Below, piece after piece: positions 9,729 to 17,983 of a stretch of 64,000 bases of DNA; positions within the stretch are counted from its first letter, which is position 1, and every line of letters starts with the position of its first letter. Made by a program: the position numbers and the translations under genes. The notes beneath the pieces were generated by a model. That model made no database searches and was not told the DNA's origin. It saw only the letters and a program-made list of their open reading frames with translations. The stretch comes from Candidatus Methylobacter titanis (lineage in GTDB: Bacteria; Pseudomonadota; Gammaproteobacteria; Methylococcales; Methylomonadaceae), in NCBI GenBank assembly GCA_029946125.1, contig JAQSDX010000005.1, positions 27,313 through 91,312 on the forward strand. The letters run 5' to 3'.

Positions 9729-10031
9729 ATGCTGATAAACGCCGCTTTTCACACTGGGATTTGGGCCTTGGTTTTTTTTATTGTCGGAATGATTAAGCCA
9801 AGATGGCCTTTATTCTTTTTGAAAAAACCGGACAGATTTAAAATTCTGATTATATCGACCATCCTATTTATGATTTCCGCTACGCTTTACGGTGAAGGCA
9901 ACCGGCAAGCCAAACTGGCACAGGCTCCTAAACCCGCTGCTGCTGAAAGCTTCGATCCGGCTTCCGCTCCCGTTCCTGTACCTATGCCTGCACCTGCACC
10001 GGTGAGCAAACCGAATTCTCCAAAAATTTAA
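9729..10031 (+). CDS. Small membrane protein with Pro/Ala-rich tail
   Basis: A 100-residue hypothetical protein. Two hydrophobic helices (about 7-26 and 38-56) flank a KPRWPLFFLKKP loop. The last 35 residues are low-complexity Ala/Pro with an alternating PVPVPMPAPAPV pattern, as in a periplasmic or linker tail. No family recognised. The ATG has a GTTAACGAG purine stretch upstream. It is followed in the same direction by a methyltransferase gene 63 bases on. Confidence 0.65.
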   Translation: MLINAAFHTGIWALVFFIVGMIKPRWPLFFLKKPDRFKILIISTILFMISATLYGEGNRQAKLAQAPKPAAAESFDPASAPVPVPMPAPAPVSKPNSPKI

Positions 10032-10094
10032 CGCATCCACTCAACTCACTGCAGATATTCCGGGCCTCCACGTAACAATCTCAGGAACAATGGC

Positions 10095-10829
10095 TTGGCA
10101 ACTTTATTGAAAGCGCTTGCAGCACAGGCGATGGGTTTGACGGTTACCATCACGTTGGCCTGGATGTCGCCTGCGCTGTTTCACGGCTCATGGCGTTTGG
10201 CACTGATACAAGGTGCTGCAGCTGCGTTGTGGTCAACCGTTTTACGCCAGCGGTATTGGTGGATTCTCATCCATTTGCTGTTTCTGCCCATGGCAATTGC
10301 GATGCTCACCTTGCAGCTGTCTTCCTGGTTGTATCTGTCGATTGTGCTACTGTTGGCTCTGGTGTTCTGGGGTACAGTCAAGGGCGATGTGCCGTTATTC
10401 CTGTCCTCTAGCGCGGTAGCAGATGCGGTGGCGACCATGGTTGAACAGGAAAACGCCAGCGTGTTTGCTGACCTCGGTGCCGGGGTTGGCTCGGTGGCAG
10501 TGCCGCTGGCGCAACGTCGAGCCATTACGATTCATGCGTGGGAGCGTGCGCCGCTACCGTGGCTGATTACCGCTAGTCGCTGCCGCAAACTGCCGAATGC
10601 GTGCGTAAAACGCGCCAGTTTATGGGAATGCAATCTTGCCGGTTATGATGTGGTGTTTGCGTTTCTTTCCCCGGCGGTCATGGTGAAGCTTGGCGAAAAG
10701 GTTGGTAGTGAAATGCGCACCGGACGCTTATTCATCTCTTCATCCTTCCCGATTCCTGGCTGGAATCCGGAATCGATAGTGCAGATCGATGATCGACGCA
10801 GAACAAAACTTTTTTGCTATCGGATATAG
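10095..10829 (+). CDS. Membrane-anchored class I SAM-dependent methyltransferase
   Basis: The N-terminal ~95 residues hold about three hydrophobic helices (TVTITLAWMSPALF, WWILIHLLFLPMAIAML, WLYLSIVLLLALVFW). The rest is a Rossmann methyltransferase domain with motif I VFADLGAGVGSVAVPLA at about 125-141. The substrate is unknown. The reading begins at a TTG next to a CAGGAAC site; an ATG 12 codons further on is an alternative start. Later motifs (YDVVFAFLSPAVM) match motif IV of small-molecule or protein methyltransferases. Homologues are often noted only as class I methyltransferases. Confidence 0.75.
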   Translation: MATLLKALAAQAMGLTVTITLAWMSPALFHGSWRLALIQGAAAALWSTVLRQRYWWILIHLLFLPMAIAMLTLQLSSWLYLSIVLLLALVFWGTVKGDVPLFLSSSAVADAVATMVEQENASVFADLGAGVGSVAVPLAQRRAITIHAWERAPLPWLITASRCRKLPNACVKRASLWECNLAGYDVVFAFLSPAVMVKLGEKVGSEMRTGRLFISSSFPIPGWNPESIVQIDDRRRTKLFCYRI

Positions 10830-10883
10830 TTTTTTAGGCGCGTTCAGATATTTCCATCAAAACCAGCTGCACCGATGCCAACG

Positions 10884-11312
10884 TCAAACTCCGGCAATAA
10901 ATCCCACTGCCTCGATGCCCTCAATGGCGCAACGTTCGTCCTGATCGGAACTGTCACCGCTAATACCTACTGCACCGATGACATTGTTTTTGGTATCACG
11001 AATCAAAACGCCGCCCGGAACCGGCATTAAGTTTCCACCGGTTATGCCGATCAAGGCATTCATAAAATCGGGCCGTTTTTCGGCAACGCTGGCTAAACTT
11101 CGTGACGATATGCCCATGCTGACCGCGCCCCAGGCTTTTGCGGTGGCAATTTGCTGTCTGATCATGGTCGCGCCATCTTCCCGTTGCATGGCTTTTAAAT
11201 GCCCGGCTTCGTCCAGAACTACTACGGTAAGCGGAGCCATGTTTAGTTTACGGGCCTTGTTGGTTGCGGTATTGATAATGATATTGGCTTTTTCAAGTGT
11301 TAGTGATTTCAT
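10884..11312 (-). CDS. GlcG/HbpS family protein
   Basis: A 142-residue single-domain protein with the GlcG/HbpS (DUF336) pattern: LDEAGHLKAMQREDGA, TAKAWGAVSMG, then GGVLIRDTKNNVIGAVGISGDSSDQDERCAIEGI. The family includes a haem-binding extracellular sensor and a protein of unknown role in glycolate operons. No glycolate oxidase genes are nearby, so a glycolate role is not supported. No signal peptide is seen. It lies downstream of tesA on the same strand with a 29-base gap, so the two may be co-transcribed. Confidence 0.88.
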   Translation of the reverse strand: MKSLTLEKANIIINTATNKARKLNMAPLTVVVLDEAGHLKAMQREDGATMIRQQIATAKAWGAVSMGISSRSLASVAEKRPDFMNALIGITGGNLMPVPGGVLIRDTKNNVIGAVGISGDSSDQDERCAIEGIEAVGFIAGV

Positions 11313-11341
11313 CTATCGTTCTCTTCCTGTTGAAGTCGTTG

Positions 11342-11944
11342 TTATTTTAATAGCGGCAGTAACTGCAGCCACACTTTATCTGCAATCGCAGGTTGCCCTT
11401 TGGCATTGGGATGCAGTCCGTCCGCTTGCATCATGTCCTTAGTCAACGCGACATCCTCCATGATAAAAGGCACATACGGAACACCCAGTTCTGTGGCTAA
11501 TTGAGGGTAAATGGTGTAAAAAAGATCGGTATAGCGCTTACCGTAATTGGGCGGAATTCTCATGCTCAGCAACAACACCTTGGCACCGGCTTGCTGTGCG
11601 CGATGGGCAATTTCGGCAAGATTGCTTTTTATTAATGTCGGCGGTAAACCGCGCAAGCCGTCATTAGCACCCAGTTCAATGATGATGATATTCGGCTTAT
11701 GCAAGGTTAAGGCCCGGTCTATCCGCGCTAAACCACCCGCGCTGGTATCTCCGCTAATGCTTTCATTATGGATAGTATAGTCCGGCTCCTTTTCATCCAA
11801 TTTTTTCTGTAATAAGGCCACCCAGCCCTGTGCCACTTCAATTCCGTAACCGGCACTGATACTATCACCCAATACCACAATGGTTTTGGCCGTAGCGGTC
11901 ATCGACATTAACGAAACAATTACAGCAAATAAAAAACGGGTCAT
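11342..11944 (-). CDS. tesA: Periplasmic acyl-CoA thioesterase I / arylesterase (GDSL family)
   Basis: An SGNH hydrolase of 200 residues with a cleavable signal peptide (MTRFLFAVIVSLMSMTATAK). Block I is VVLGDSISAGYG (Ser nucleophile), block II SGDTSAGGL, block III ELGANDGLRG, and block V DGLHPNAKGQ (Asp-His). It hydrolyses acyl thioesters and esters in the periplasm. It diverges from ybbA with only one base between the two ATGs, the same gene arrangement as in Escherichia coli. Confidence 0.94.
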   Translation of the reverse strand: MTRFLFAVIVSLMSMTATAKTIVVLGDSISAGYGIEVAQGWVALLQKKLDEKEPDYTIHNESISGDTSAGGLARIDRALTLHKPNIIIIELGANDGLRGLPPTLIKSNLAEIAHRAQQAGAKVLLLSMRIPPNYGKRYTDLFYTIYPQLATELGVPYVPFIMEDVALTKDMMQADGLHPNAKGQPAIADKVWLQLLPLLK

Positions 11945-11945
11945 T

Positions 11946-12752
11946 ATGCAAACTCAATCATTAAACAACATTAACAGCACCTGCTCCCGGCAGGATGGTG
12001 GCATACACGCCGTCCCTGGCGATCGCCGCTCCTGTTCCCGACAGGATTACGGCATACACGCCGTCCCTGGCGATATAGTAACGGAAAAGCTGAGTAAATC
12101 GGTTATTACCTCCGATGGAATATTGCATATCTTGTCATCCATAGATTTGATAATCAAATCCGGTGAGAGTATTGCGATTGTCGGCGAGTCGGGTTCAGGT
12201 AAATCTACCTTAATCAGCCTGCTGGCCGGATTAGACACGCCAACTTCCGGATCCATCAGTTTGAACGGAAAATCATTAACCGCGATGAACGAAGACGGTA
12301 GGGCGGCAATGCGCAATCAGCTGATTGGCTTTGTCTTCCAGTCTTTTCAATTGCTGCAAGGACTGACCGCACTGGAAAACGTGATGCTGCCTTTGGAATT
12401 AAGCGGCGATAAAAACGCCAACGCCTCGGCTACTGCATTATTGGATAGAGTCGGCTTGTCGCATCGTTTATCGCATACACCACAGAAACTTTCCGGTGGC
12501 GAGCAGCAGCGTGTCGCATTGGCCAGAGCCTTTGTGACCAGGCCCTCGATTTTATTTGCCGATGAGCCGACCGGCAATCTTGATAGCAAAACCGGCGCGT
12601 GTATTGTTGATTTATTGTTCGAACTTAATCAGGAAAACAACACCACATTAATTCTGGTGACGCATGATCAGGCTTTGGCTGCACGTTGCCAACGCATTAT
12701 TAAACTGGATGCAGGACGCATAGTGACAGTCACGTCCAATGAAAAAGCATAG
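11946..12752 (+). CDS. ybbA: ABC transporter ATP-binding protein YbbA, with repeat-derived N-terminal insert
   Basis: ATPase partner of the large FtsX-type permease that follows; it belongs to the LolD/MacB group. Walker A GESGSGKST, signature LSGGEQQRVALARA, Walker B ILFADEPTGNLD and the H-loop VTHD are all present. The ATG at 11946 gives 268 residues, about 40 more than Escherichia coli YbbA (228). The excess is residues 11-43, two copies of a dispersed repeat, each ending GIHAVPGD. No start codon lies between the repeats and the conserved IVTEKLSKSV, so the insert seems to be translated. The ATG lacks a strong ribosome site. Confidence 0.9.
   Translation: MQTQSLNNINSTCSRQDGGIHAVPGDRRSCSRQDYGIHAVPGDIVTEKLSKSVITSDGILHILSSIDLIIKSGESIAIVGESGSGKSTLISLLAGLDTPTSGSISLNGKSLTAMNEDGRAAMRNQLIGFVFQSFQLLQGLTALENVMLPLELSGDKNANASATALLDRVGLSHRLSHTPQKLSGGEQQRVALARAFVTRPSILFADEPTGNLDSKTGACIVDLLFELNQENNTTLILVTHDQALAARCQRIIKLDAGRIVTVTSNEKA
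11977..12074 (+). repeat. Repeat family A, two tandem copies inside ybbA
   Basis: Copy 1 (11977-12023) and copy 2 (12025-12074) share CTCC(C/T)G..CAGGAT, then GGCATACACGCCGTCCCTGG. They match, in the same orientation relative to the gene, the two copies at the end of pyrB (29910-30010), and are also related to 31933-31982 and 33537-33582. Both are in frame and encode CSRQD(G/Y)GIHAVPGD. Confidence 0.9.
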
Positions 12753-12760
12753 TCTACGAA

Positions 12761-12830
12761 TTGTGGTGGCGAATTCATTCGCCCAGGGCGACTACCAACA
12801 GTAGGTGCTTTAGGCGAAGTCGCTTCCACA
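12761..12830 (+). repeat. Repeat family B, intergenic copy before ybbP
   Basis: Contains TTCGCCCAGGGCGAC, CCAACAGTAGG and GCTTTAGGCGAAGTC. The reverse complement of 40738-40806, inside pepN, is the same element. It ends about 75 bases before the ybbP start and causes a false upstream extension of that gene. Confidence 0.85.
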
Positions 12831-12904
12831 GGAACTTGACGATGTATAAAAACCGAAAACTTAAGCGCTCAGAGTATAGTAACTACATTTTTACAGGCAA
12901 ACTT

Positions 12905-15388
12905 ATGACACGTTTTCATTTGGCATTGCGGCTGTTATGGCGCGACAGCCGCTCCGGCGAATTAACCATACTGGTATTGGCTTTGATTATTGCGGTCACC
13001 AGTTCAACCGCCATATCGCTGTTTGCAGATCGCCTGCAACGCACCATGAGCACTCAGGCCGCAGAGTTTTTGGCGGCGGATTTGGTGATCTCAAGCCCAA
13101 CCACGATTCCAGTCGAATGGCTGGCCAAGGCAGCGCAGCTTAATCTCGCTCAAGCGCAAACGGTTGAGTTTTCCAGCGTGTTGATTGAACATAATGAGTT
13201 GTTATTGGCGGGTATTAAAGCCGTCAGTTCCGCTTACCCCTTACGCGGTTTTTTAAAAACCACGACGGCGGATTATCTGACCGAAACTGTTACACACACG
13301 GGTCCAAAATCGGGGAATGCCTGGGTTGATAAGCGCATTTTGCCGGCGCTGAAACTAAACCTCGGCGATGCCTTACAGGTTGGAGAAAAACATCTCACCG
13401 TCAGTCACATCATCACTTATGAACCCGACAAGCGCGGCGATTTTTACAGCTTCTCCCCGCGCGTTATGATTAATGCCGACGATTTGCCAGCGACCGGCAT
13501 ATTGCAGCCAGGCAGTCATGTGCATTATTTCTTTCAATTTAGCGGCGACAACAAAGCATTAGCCCAATTCAATCGCTGGATCAAGCCGCAGTTGAATCCG
13601 TCTCAACGCATTATGGATATACATGAAGACCGCCCGGAACTGGGCTCGGCGCTGGAACGTGCGGAACGTTATCTGGGCTTATCCAGTATTATCGTCATCT
13701 TGATTTCCGGCGTGGCGATTGCAATGGCGACCCGGCGTTATACCGAACGGCACTTTAACGCCACCGCTATCCTGCGTTGTCTGGGCTGTAAACAGCGCGA
13801 AATTCTTTGGCTTTATGGCAGTCAGTTGGTCGTCTTGGGTTTATTAGCTAGCGCTATCGGTTGCCTGTTGGGCTGGTTTGTGCAGCAAGCGCTGTTTCAT
13901 TTATTAAGATCATTATTACCGCAGCAAGTCGCTAATCCCAGTTTACTGGCGGTTTCATTCGGATTTATTATCGGCATGGCGATTTTGTTGGGTTTCGCGC
14001 TGCCGCCATTATTGCGCCTTAAAAAGGTTTCGCCGTTACGAGTATTGCGTCGCGAACTGGAACCTTTACCCAGTAGCGCATGGCTGATTTATGGCTTGGC
14101 AGTCGGCATTATTGGCGTATTAATCTGGCGCTATACCGATGATCTTAAAATGACGACGACTATTCTCGGTGTCGGCTTGGGCACCATGCTGCTGCTTGGC
14201 TTGCTGGTTTACGGCCTGCTAAGGGTAAGCCGTAAACTGCTGCCGCACATGAGCCTGACCTGGCGATTCGGCCTGCAAGGCTTGTTAAGAAACAGTCGCG
14301 CCAGCGTCAGCCAAATACTGGCTTTCAGTATTACGCTGGTGGCTATGGTGCTCAGTTTTACCGTGCGCACCGACTTAATCGATAACTGGCAAAAGCAGTT
14401 GCCTGATAATGCACCCAACCATTTCGCGCTGAATATTTTTCCCGATCAACAATCCGCTTTTCAACAAGAACTGCAACAGCAGCACATCAACGGCAGTCAG
14501 TTTTACCCTGTGATTAGAGGCCGTCTGGTAGAAATTAATAACGTGCCGGTGCAACAGGTGGTCAGTAAGGAAACTCAGGGCGAAAGCGCCACGCATCGCG
14601 AATTAAGCCTTACCTGGACTAAAGATTTGCCTGAAGATAATAAAATTTCCGCCGGAAACTGGTGGCAGGATGACCAAAGCGGGCTGGTTTCTGTTGAACA
14701 GAAGCTGGCCAAAAGCTTAAAAATAAAGCTGGGCGATCACTTGACCTTCACCGTAGGCAGTGAACAGATTAAAGCGACGGTATCCAGTATCCGCGAACTT
14801 CGGTGGGATACGATGAAGCCGAATTTTTATATGGTGTTCTCGCCCGGCACGCTGGATGCCTACCCCAGCACCTTTATCACCAGTTTTTATTTGCCTGATG
14901 CGCAAAAAAACGTCCTAAATACGCTGGTAAAAAAATATCCCAGCACCACCATTCTGGAAGTCGATTTAATTTTGCAGCAATTTAAAACCATTCTGACCCA
15001 ATTGACCCAAGCCATAAACTACCTGCTTTACTTCGCGTTAATGGCCGGATTTACGGTATTGTTCGCCGCCGTTTATTCCACGTTGGATAACCGGATTTAT
15101 GAGGGTGCTTTAATGAGAACGCTGGGCGCTAATCGCTCATTTTTAAGAAAAACCCATATTATTGAGTTTAGCCTGCTCGGATTGATTTCCGGCCTGTTAG
15201 CCGTAATCATTGCAGAAGCCATCCTCTATGCCCTATATACACAAGTTATGCATTTGGATTACAGTATCAATGTTTATTTGTGGGGGCTTATTCCATTAAT
15301 CGGCGCTGTATTTGTTGGTCTGGCCGGATGTTGGGGGGTGAAAGATGTGGTGAATAAATCTCCACTACAAGTCTTAAGAGAACTATAA
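12905..15388 (+). CDS. ybbP: FtsX-family ABC permease YbbP
   Basis: Start chosen at ATG 12905 (MTRFHLALRLLWRDSRSGEL), where family similarity begins; earlier codons come from a dispersed repeat. The product has 827 residues. An N-terminal helix (about 20-42) is followed by a MacB-like periplasmic domain, then FtsX helix bundles around 265-375, 395-460 and 715-820, typical of the ten-helix YbbP type. The C-terminus SPLQVLREL matches the internal SPLRVLRRELEP, the usual duplicated coupling motif. With YbbA it forms an exporter or mechanotransmitter whose substrate is unproven; neighbouring TesA suggests a lipid or ester link. Confidence 0.93.
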   Translation: MTRFHLALRLLWRDSRSGELTILVLALIIAVTSSTAISLFADRLQRTMSTQAAEFLAADLVISSPTTIPVEWLAKAAQLNLAQAQTVEFSSVLIEHNELLLAGIKAVSSAYPLRGFLKTTTADYLTETVTHTGPKSGNAWVDKRILPALKLNLGDALQVGEKHLTVSHIITYEPDKRGDFYSFSPRVMINADDLPATGILQPGSHVHYFFQFSGDNKALAQFNRWIKPQLNPSQRIMDIHEDRPELGSALERAERYLGLSSIIVILISGVAIAMATRRYTERHFNATAILRCLGCKQREILWLYGSQLVVLGLLASAIGCLLGWFVQQALFHLLRSLLPQQVANPSLLAVSFGFIIGMAILLGFALPPLLRLKKVSPLRVLRRELEPLPSSAWLIYGLAVGIIGVLIWRYTDDLKMTTTILGVGLGTMLLLGLLVYGLLRVSRKLLPHMSLTWRFGLQGLLRNSRASVSQILAFSITLVAMVLSFTVRTDLIDNWQKQLPDNAPNHFALNIFPDQQSAFQQELQQQHINGSQFYPVIRGRLVEINNVPVQQVVSKETQGESATHRELSLTWTKDLPEDNKISAGNWWQDDQSGLVSVEQKLAKSLKIKLGDHLTFTVGSEQIKATVSSIRELRWDTMKPNFYMVFSPGTLDAYPSTFITSFYLPDAQKNVLNTLVKKYPSTTILEVDLILQQFKTILTQLTQAINYLLYFALMAGFTVLFAAVYSTLDNRIYEGALMRTLGANRSFLRKTHIIEFSLLGLISGLLAVIIAEAILYALYTQVMHLDYSINVYLWGLIPLIGAVFVGLAGCWGVKDVVNKSPLQVLREL

Positions 15389-15482
15389 TATTGTTGGTTT
15401 TAGAAGTGGTCCCTGTTCATTTTTTATTCATAAACATTGAACTACCATTGCAGAAAATCTCACTACTAAAGGAAGAATCGAT

Positions 15483-15878
15483 ATGAAAAAATTAACAACC
15501 AGCATCGTTTTGATAGGCAGTACATTAATCTCAGGTTGCTACAGTTACGGAGGATGGACGCCGACAGTTGACGCCTCTAATGACCGTAATGCCTATCGAA
15601 TCAACCAGGATATGGCTGAATGTAAAGAGCTTGCTAGTCATGCTTCCGGTGGCGCTGCAAAAGAAACCGCTATCGGTGCGGGAGTCGGCGGTTTAATTGG
15701 AGCGGCTGGAGGTGCAATTGTTGGTGCGTTCACTGGCAGTCCGGGCGCAGGCGCAGCCATAGGCGCTGCGGCGGGTGGTTTTGGTGGTGGTGCAGTCAAA
15801 GGACTTAGTTCGGAAGATAAATTTAAAAATGCTTATAACAACTGCATGAGCGGCCGCGGACACAACGTTGTCAGATAA
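15483..15878 (+). CDS. Glycine-zipper outer-membrane lipoprotein
   Basis: A 131-residue lipoprotein. Signal peptide with lipobox LISGC (lipidated Cys at about 19), then a segment with YRINQDMAECKELA. Next comes a strong glycine zipper (about 60-105: IGAGVGGLIGAAGGAIVGAF and a second GAAIGAAAGGFGGG), and a C-terminal NAYNNCMSGRGHNVVR. The conserved N-x2-Y-x2-C-M-x-GRG ending is seen in glycine-zipper and Rickettsia 17-kDa-like surface antigens. The exact role is unknown; envelope integrity is plausible. It has its own AAGGAAG ribosome site. Confidence 0.85.
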   Translation: MKKLTTSIVLIGSTLISGCYSYGGWTPTVDASNDRNAYRINQDMAECKELASHASGGAAKETAIGAGVGGLIGAAGGAIVGAFTGSPGAGAAIGAAAGGFGGGAVKGLSSEDKFKNAYNNCMSGRGHNVVR

Positions 15879-16081
15879 TTTGATTAACATTTAAAATCCT
15901 CAATACTGCAACACAGGGACGTGTTTGCTTAGGTTGCGTAAAGGACGGCCAGAGCCGCACCATTAACGCGTACAAAAAACTTGTAGCCCGTATGTAGCGT
16001 AGCGGAATACCGGCGATCTGCGCCACAAAGCCCTGGATTTTGCAAGCTCCATCCAGGCTACTTGCTGGTTTGATTCGTTCT

Positions 16082-16813
16082 TTAGCTTAGTCGCTTAGGC
16101 TCGGCTCTAGCAAACCTCAATAAAAAATCCGCTAGATAAGCCGCACTGTCTGAACTATAAACGTTGTGGGATTCATAGATCGTCAACAACCTTATTTGCA
16201 GCACAGCCGCTATGCGACTGAATGTCAGCGCAGATACTTTGGCTTCGTTATGCGCATAGCCTCGAAAATCGGTTTGATTGATCAAATAAAACCCCGAAGC
16301 TGATGCCTGAGCGGAAAACTTTGTTACCGCATGGGCGGGAAGCAACAGGTAAAACAAACCCTGCGGGGCTAATAAACTTCCTGCAACGCTGATCAAATCG
16401 GCAAAGGGCAGTTGATCGGTGTGTCGGGCGGCATTTCTCAGGGTGTCGACGGTCTTGAGATGATTTTCGAAAAATGGCGGATTGCTGATGATAAGGTCGT
16501 ATTGCCGGTCGGCGGTTAAGGCAAAGCTTTGAATATCCTGATGCACAAGCTCAAGTCGTTCGGCCCACGGGCTGTTGTTGACGTTAATATTGGCCTCTTG
16601 ATAAGCTTCTTGCGTTAACTCTACGGCAGTCACTTTTGCCGCGTCCAGTTGGGCGGCCATTAGTGTAAGCACGCCGGTTCCTGCGCCGATGTCCAGCACT
16701 TGGTCGCCCTGTTTGACCGGAGCCATAGCGCCGAATAAAACGGCATCGGTGCATATTTTCATGCCTGAGTGTTTTTGTAACACTGAAAACTGCTGAAAGC
16801 GGAAGGTCGACAT
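16082..16813 (-). CDS. trmN6: tRNA1(Val) (adenine37-N6)-methyltransferase
   Basis: Start chosen at the ATG giving MSTFRFQQFSVLQ, since family proteins begin here (243 residues against about 245 in YfiC). The longer reading to 16888 adds 25 residues without family support. Motif I is VLDIGAGTGVLTLM; the N6-adenine methyltransferase motif IV is IISNPPFF. The HSGMKICTDAVLFGA segment is diagnostic of YfiC/TrmN6. It modifies the adenine 3' of the anticodon in tRNA-Val. It is a single gene next to a decayed insertion element. Confidence 0.92.
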   Translation of the reverse strand: MSTFRFQQFSVLQKHSGMKICTDAVLFGAMAPVKQGDQVLDIGAGTGVLTLMAAQLDAAKVTAVELTQEAYQEANINVNNSPWAERLELVHQDIQSFALTADRQYDLIISNPPFFENHLKTVDTLRNAARHTDQLPFADLISVAGSLLAPQGLFYLLLPAHAVTKFSAQASASGFYLINQTDFRGYAHNEAKVSALTFSRIAAVLQIRLLTIYESHNVYSSDSAAYLADFLLRFARAEPKRLS

Positions 16814-16902
16814 AGTTTGGATGAAGTTAATATTGGGACTATATTGCACACGGGCATAGGTTATATTGATTAGCATAGCGCTTTCCATACGCTCGCTCTA
16901 GC

Positions 16903-17243
16903 TCATTCCGGTGTTTTGTAGGGCCAGCAGACAACACAGTGTAAGCCGAAGCTGATTAAGGTTTGCCGAATATGACCTGACGGGCTGAATCTAAAGGCTG
17001 AGAAATTGCATTTTACCAAAAAAGTCCGTAAAGCCCCTTCCTTCAGCTGGGGGATGTCAGGATGCTGTTGATTTGTTTTTGTTATCATCTATAATTTTTG
17101 TCGTTGGGTGCGCTGTTGCTGCGTATCTCCTGCCATCAGGGTCACTGAGATGGCGTGAAGTAAGACGATTTTCAGAGTCGTCCTCTTCGGGCATGGAGGG
17201 CTGTACTAAGGAATCCCCTGCTTTAGCTGGGGGTGGATGTCAA
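16903..17243. mobile_element. Decayed IS200/IS605-type (tnpB) remnants
   Basis: Two hairpin ends of IS605/IS1341 type are visible. CCCCTTCCTTCAGCTGGGGG with GATGTCA lies at 17037-17063, and CCCCTGCTTTAGCTGGGGG with TGGATGTCAA at 17215-17243; the latter looks like a tnpB right end, where the guide RNA scaffold would finish. On the minus strand, 16903-17010 reads AFRFSPSGHIRQTLISFG, which resembles the first helix of TnpB. The plus strand before 17215 resembles a TnpB tail with frame breaks. No complete gene remains. The right end abuts the start of the DksA-like gene. Confidence 0.45.
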
Positions 17244-17311
17244 TGAAAATCGGCTTTATTATAGAGCAAGATTCAAACGCCACTAAGGCCGGACAAAAAG
17301 AGGACGCTGTC

Positions 17312-17647
17312 ATGAAAGAATATGAAGACGTACGCCACAGTCTAATCGATATGCTGGAAGATCTTGATGATCGGCTGACTAAGATTACGCATGATGTTAA
17401 AGAGCCTTTAGATAAAGACTTTGAAGAGCAGGCGACCCAAGCGGAAAATGATGAGGTTTTGGATAGCTTGGGCAATGCCGCAAGAACGGAAATAGAACTG
17501 GTCAAGCAGGCTATCACCAGAATTGACAAGGGCCAATACGGGTTGTGTCAGGTTTGTGGGCAACCGATCAGTAAGGAGCGATTAAAAGCCATACCTTATT
17601 CCACTCTGTGTATAAAGTGCGCCAGTCAGATGGGCGCTAAGCAATAA
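17312..17647 (+). CDS. DksA/TraR-type C4 zinc-finger protein
   Basis: From ATG 17312 (preceded by AGAGGAC) the product is 111 residues. A helical coiled-coil region (about 1-75) is followed by a C4 zinc finger, CQVCGQPISKERLKAIPYS..CIKC. It is shorter than DksA (151) and lacks the DxxDxA tip motif at the expected place, so it may be a DksA-like RNA polymerase modulator of the YocK/TraR type, not DksA itself. A longer reading to about 17237 would start inside the insertion-element end and is probably false. The promoter may lie in that remnant. Confidence 0.82.
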   Translation: MKEYEDVRHSLIDMLEDLDDRLTKITHDVKEPLDKDFEEQATQAENDEVLDSLGNAARTEIELVKQAITRIDKGQYGLCQVCGQPISKERLKAIPYSTLCIKCASQMGAKQ

Positions 17648-17983
17648 AAGTCGGTTTGAGGGTGCTTACTCGGTCATCAATATAATAGAACGCAGATGAC
17701 GCTGATACTTAAGATAAAAATAAGATTTTTTTCTTAAACTATCTGCGTTTATCTTATTTATTTGTGTCGCCTTCAGGGACAGATATTGGCTCCTCGGTAA
17801 TTGCTCCTGCGCTCTATTTTTCTAACGGATGCATCGTTACGTTTTAGGATGAAAAACGGAGGTTGCAATGCCATTTTTTCAAATCTTTTTGGTTAAATAG
17901 CTTCTCCCACTTATAATTCGTCAAAACGTCCACGTTTTTTATTATTTCCCCCTATTTCACTACAACCAGAGACCTGTTTAACA
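17648..17983. other. Gap of 336 bases between the DksA-like and OmpH-like genes
   Basis: Holds an inverted repeat (AACGCAGAT at 17689-17697 with ATCTGCGTT at 17741-17749). It also holds a strong GGAGG at 17858-17862 just before a 10-codon ORF (17868-17900), in a purine-rich context that can also be read as a 15-codon ORF from 17849. A weak hairpin followed by six T lies at 17923-17940. No longer gene is visible. Confidence 0.5.

Noticed and set aside
11880..11945. Longer start of ybbA over tesA
   Set aside because: It would be antisense to the tesA signal peptide; the ATG at 11946 is the better start.
12761..12904. Longer start of ybbP
   Set aside because: It covers repeat family B and has no family similarity; FtsX-family proteins start at the ATG at 12905.
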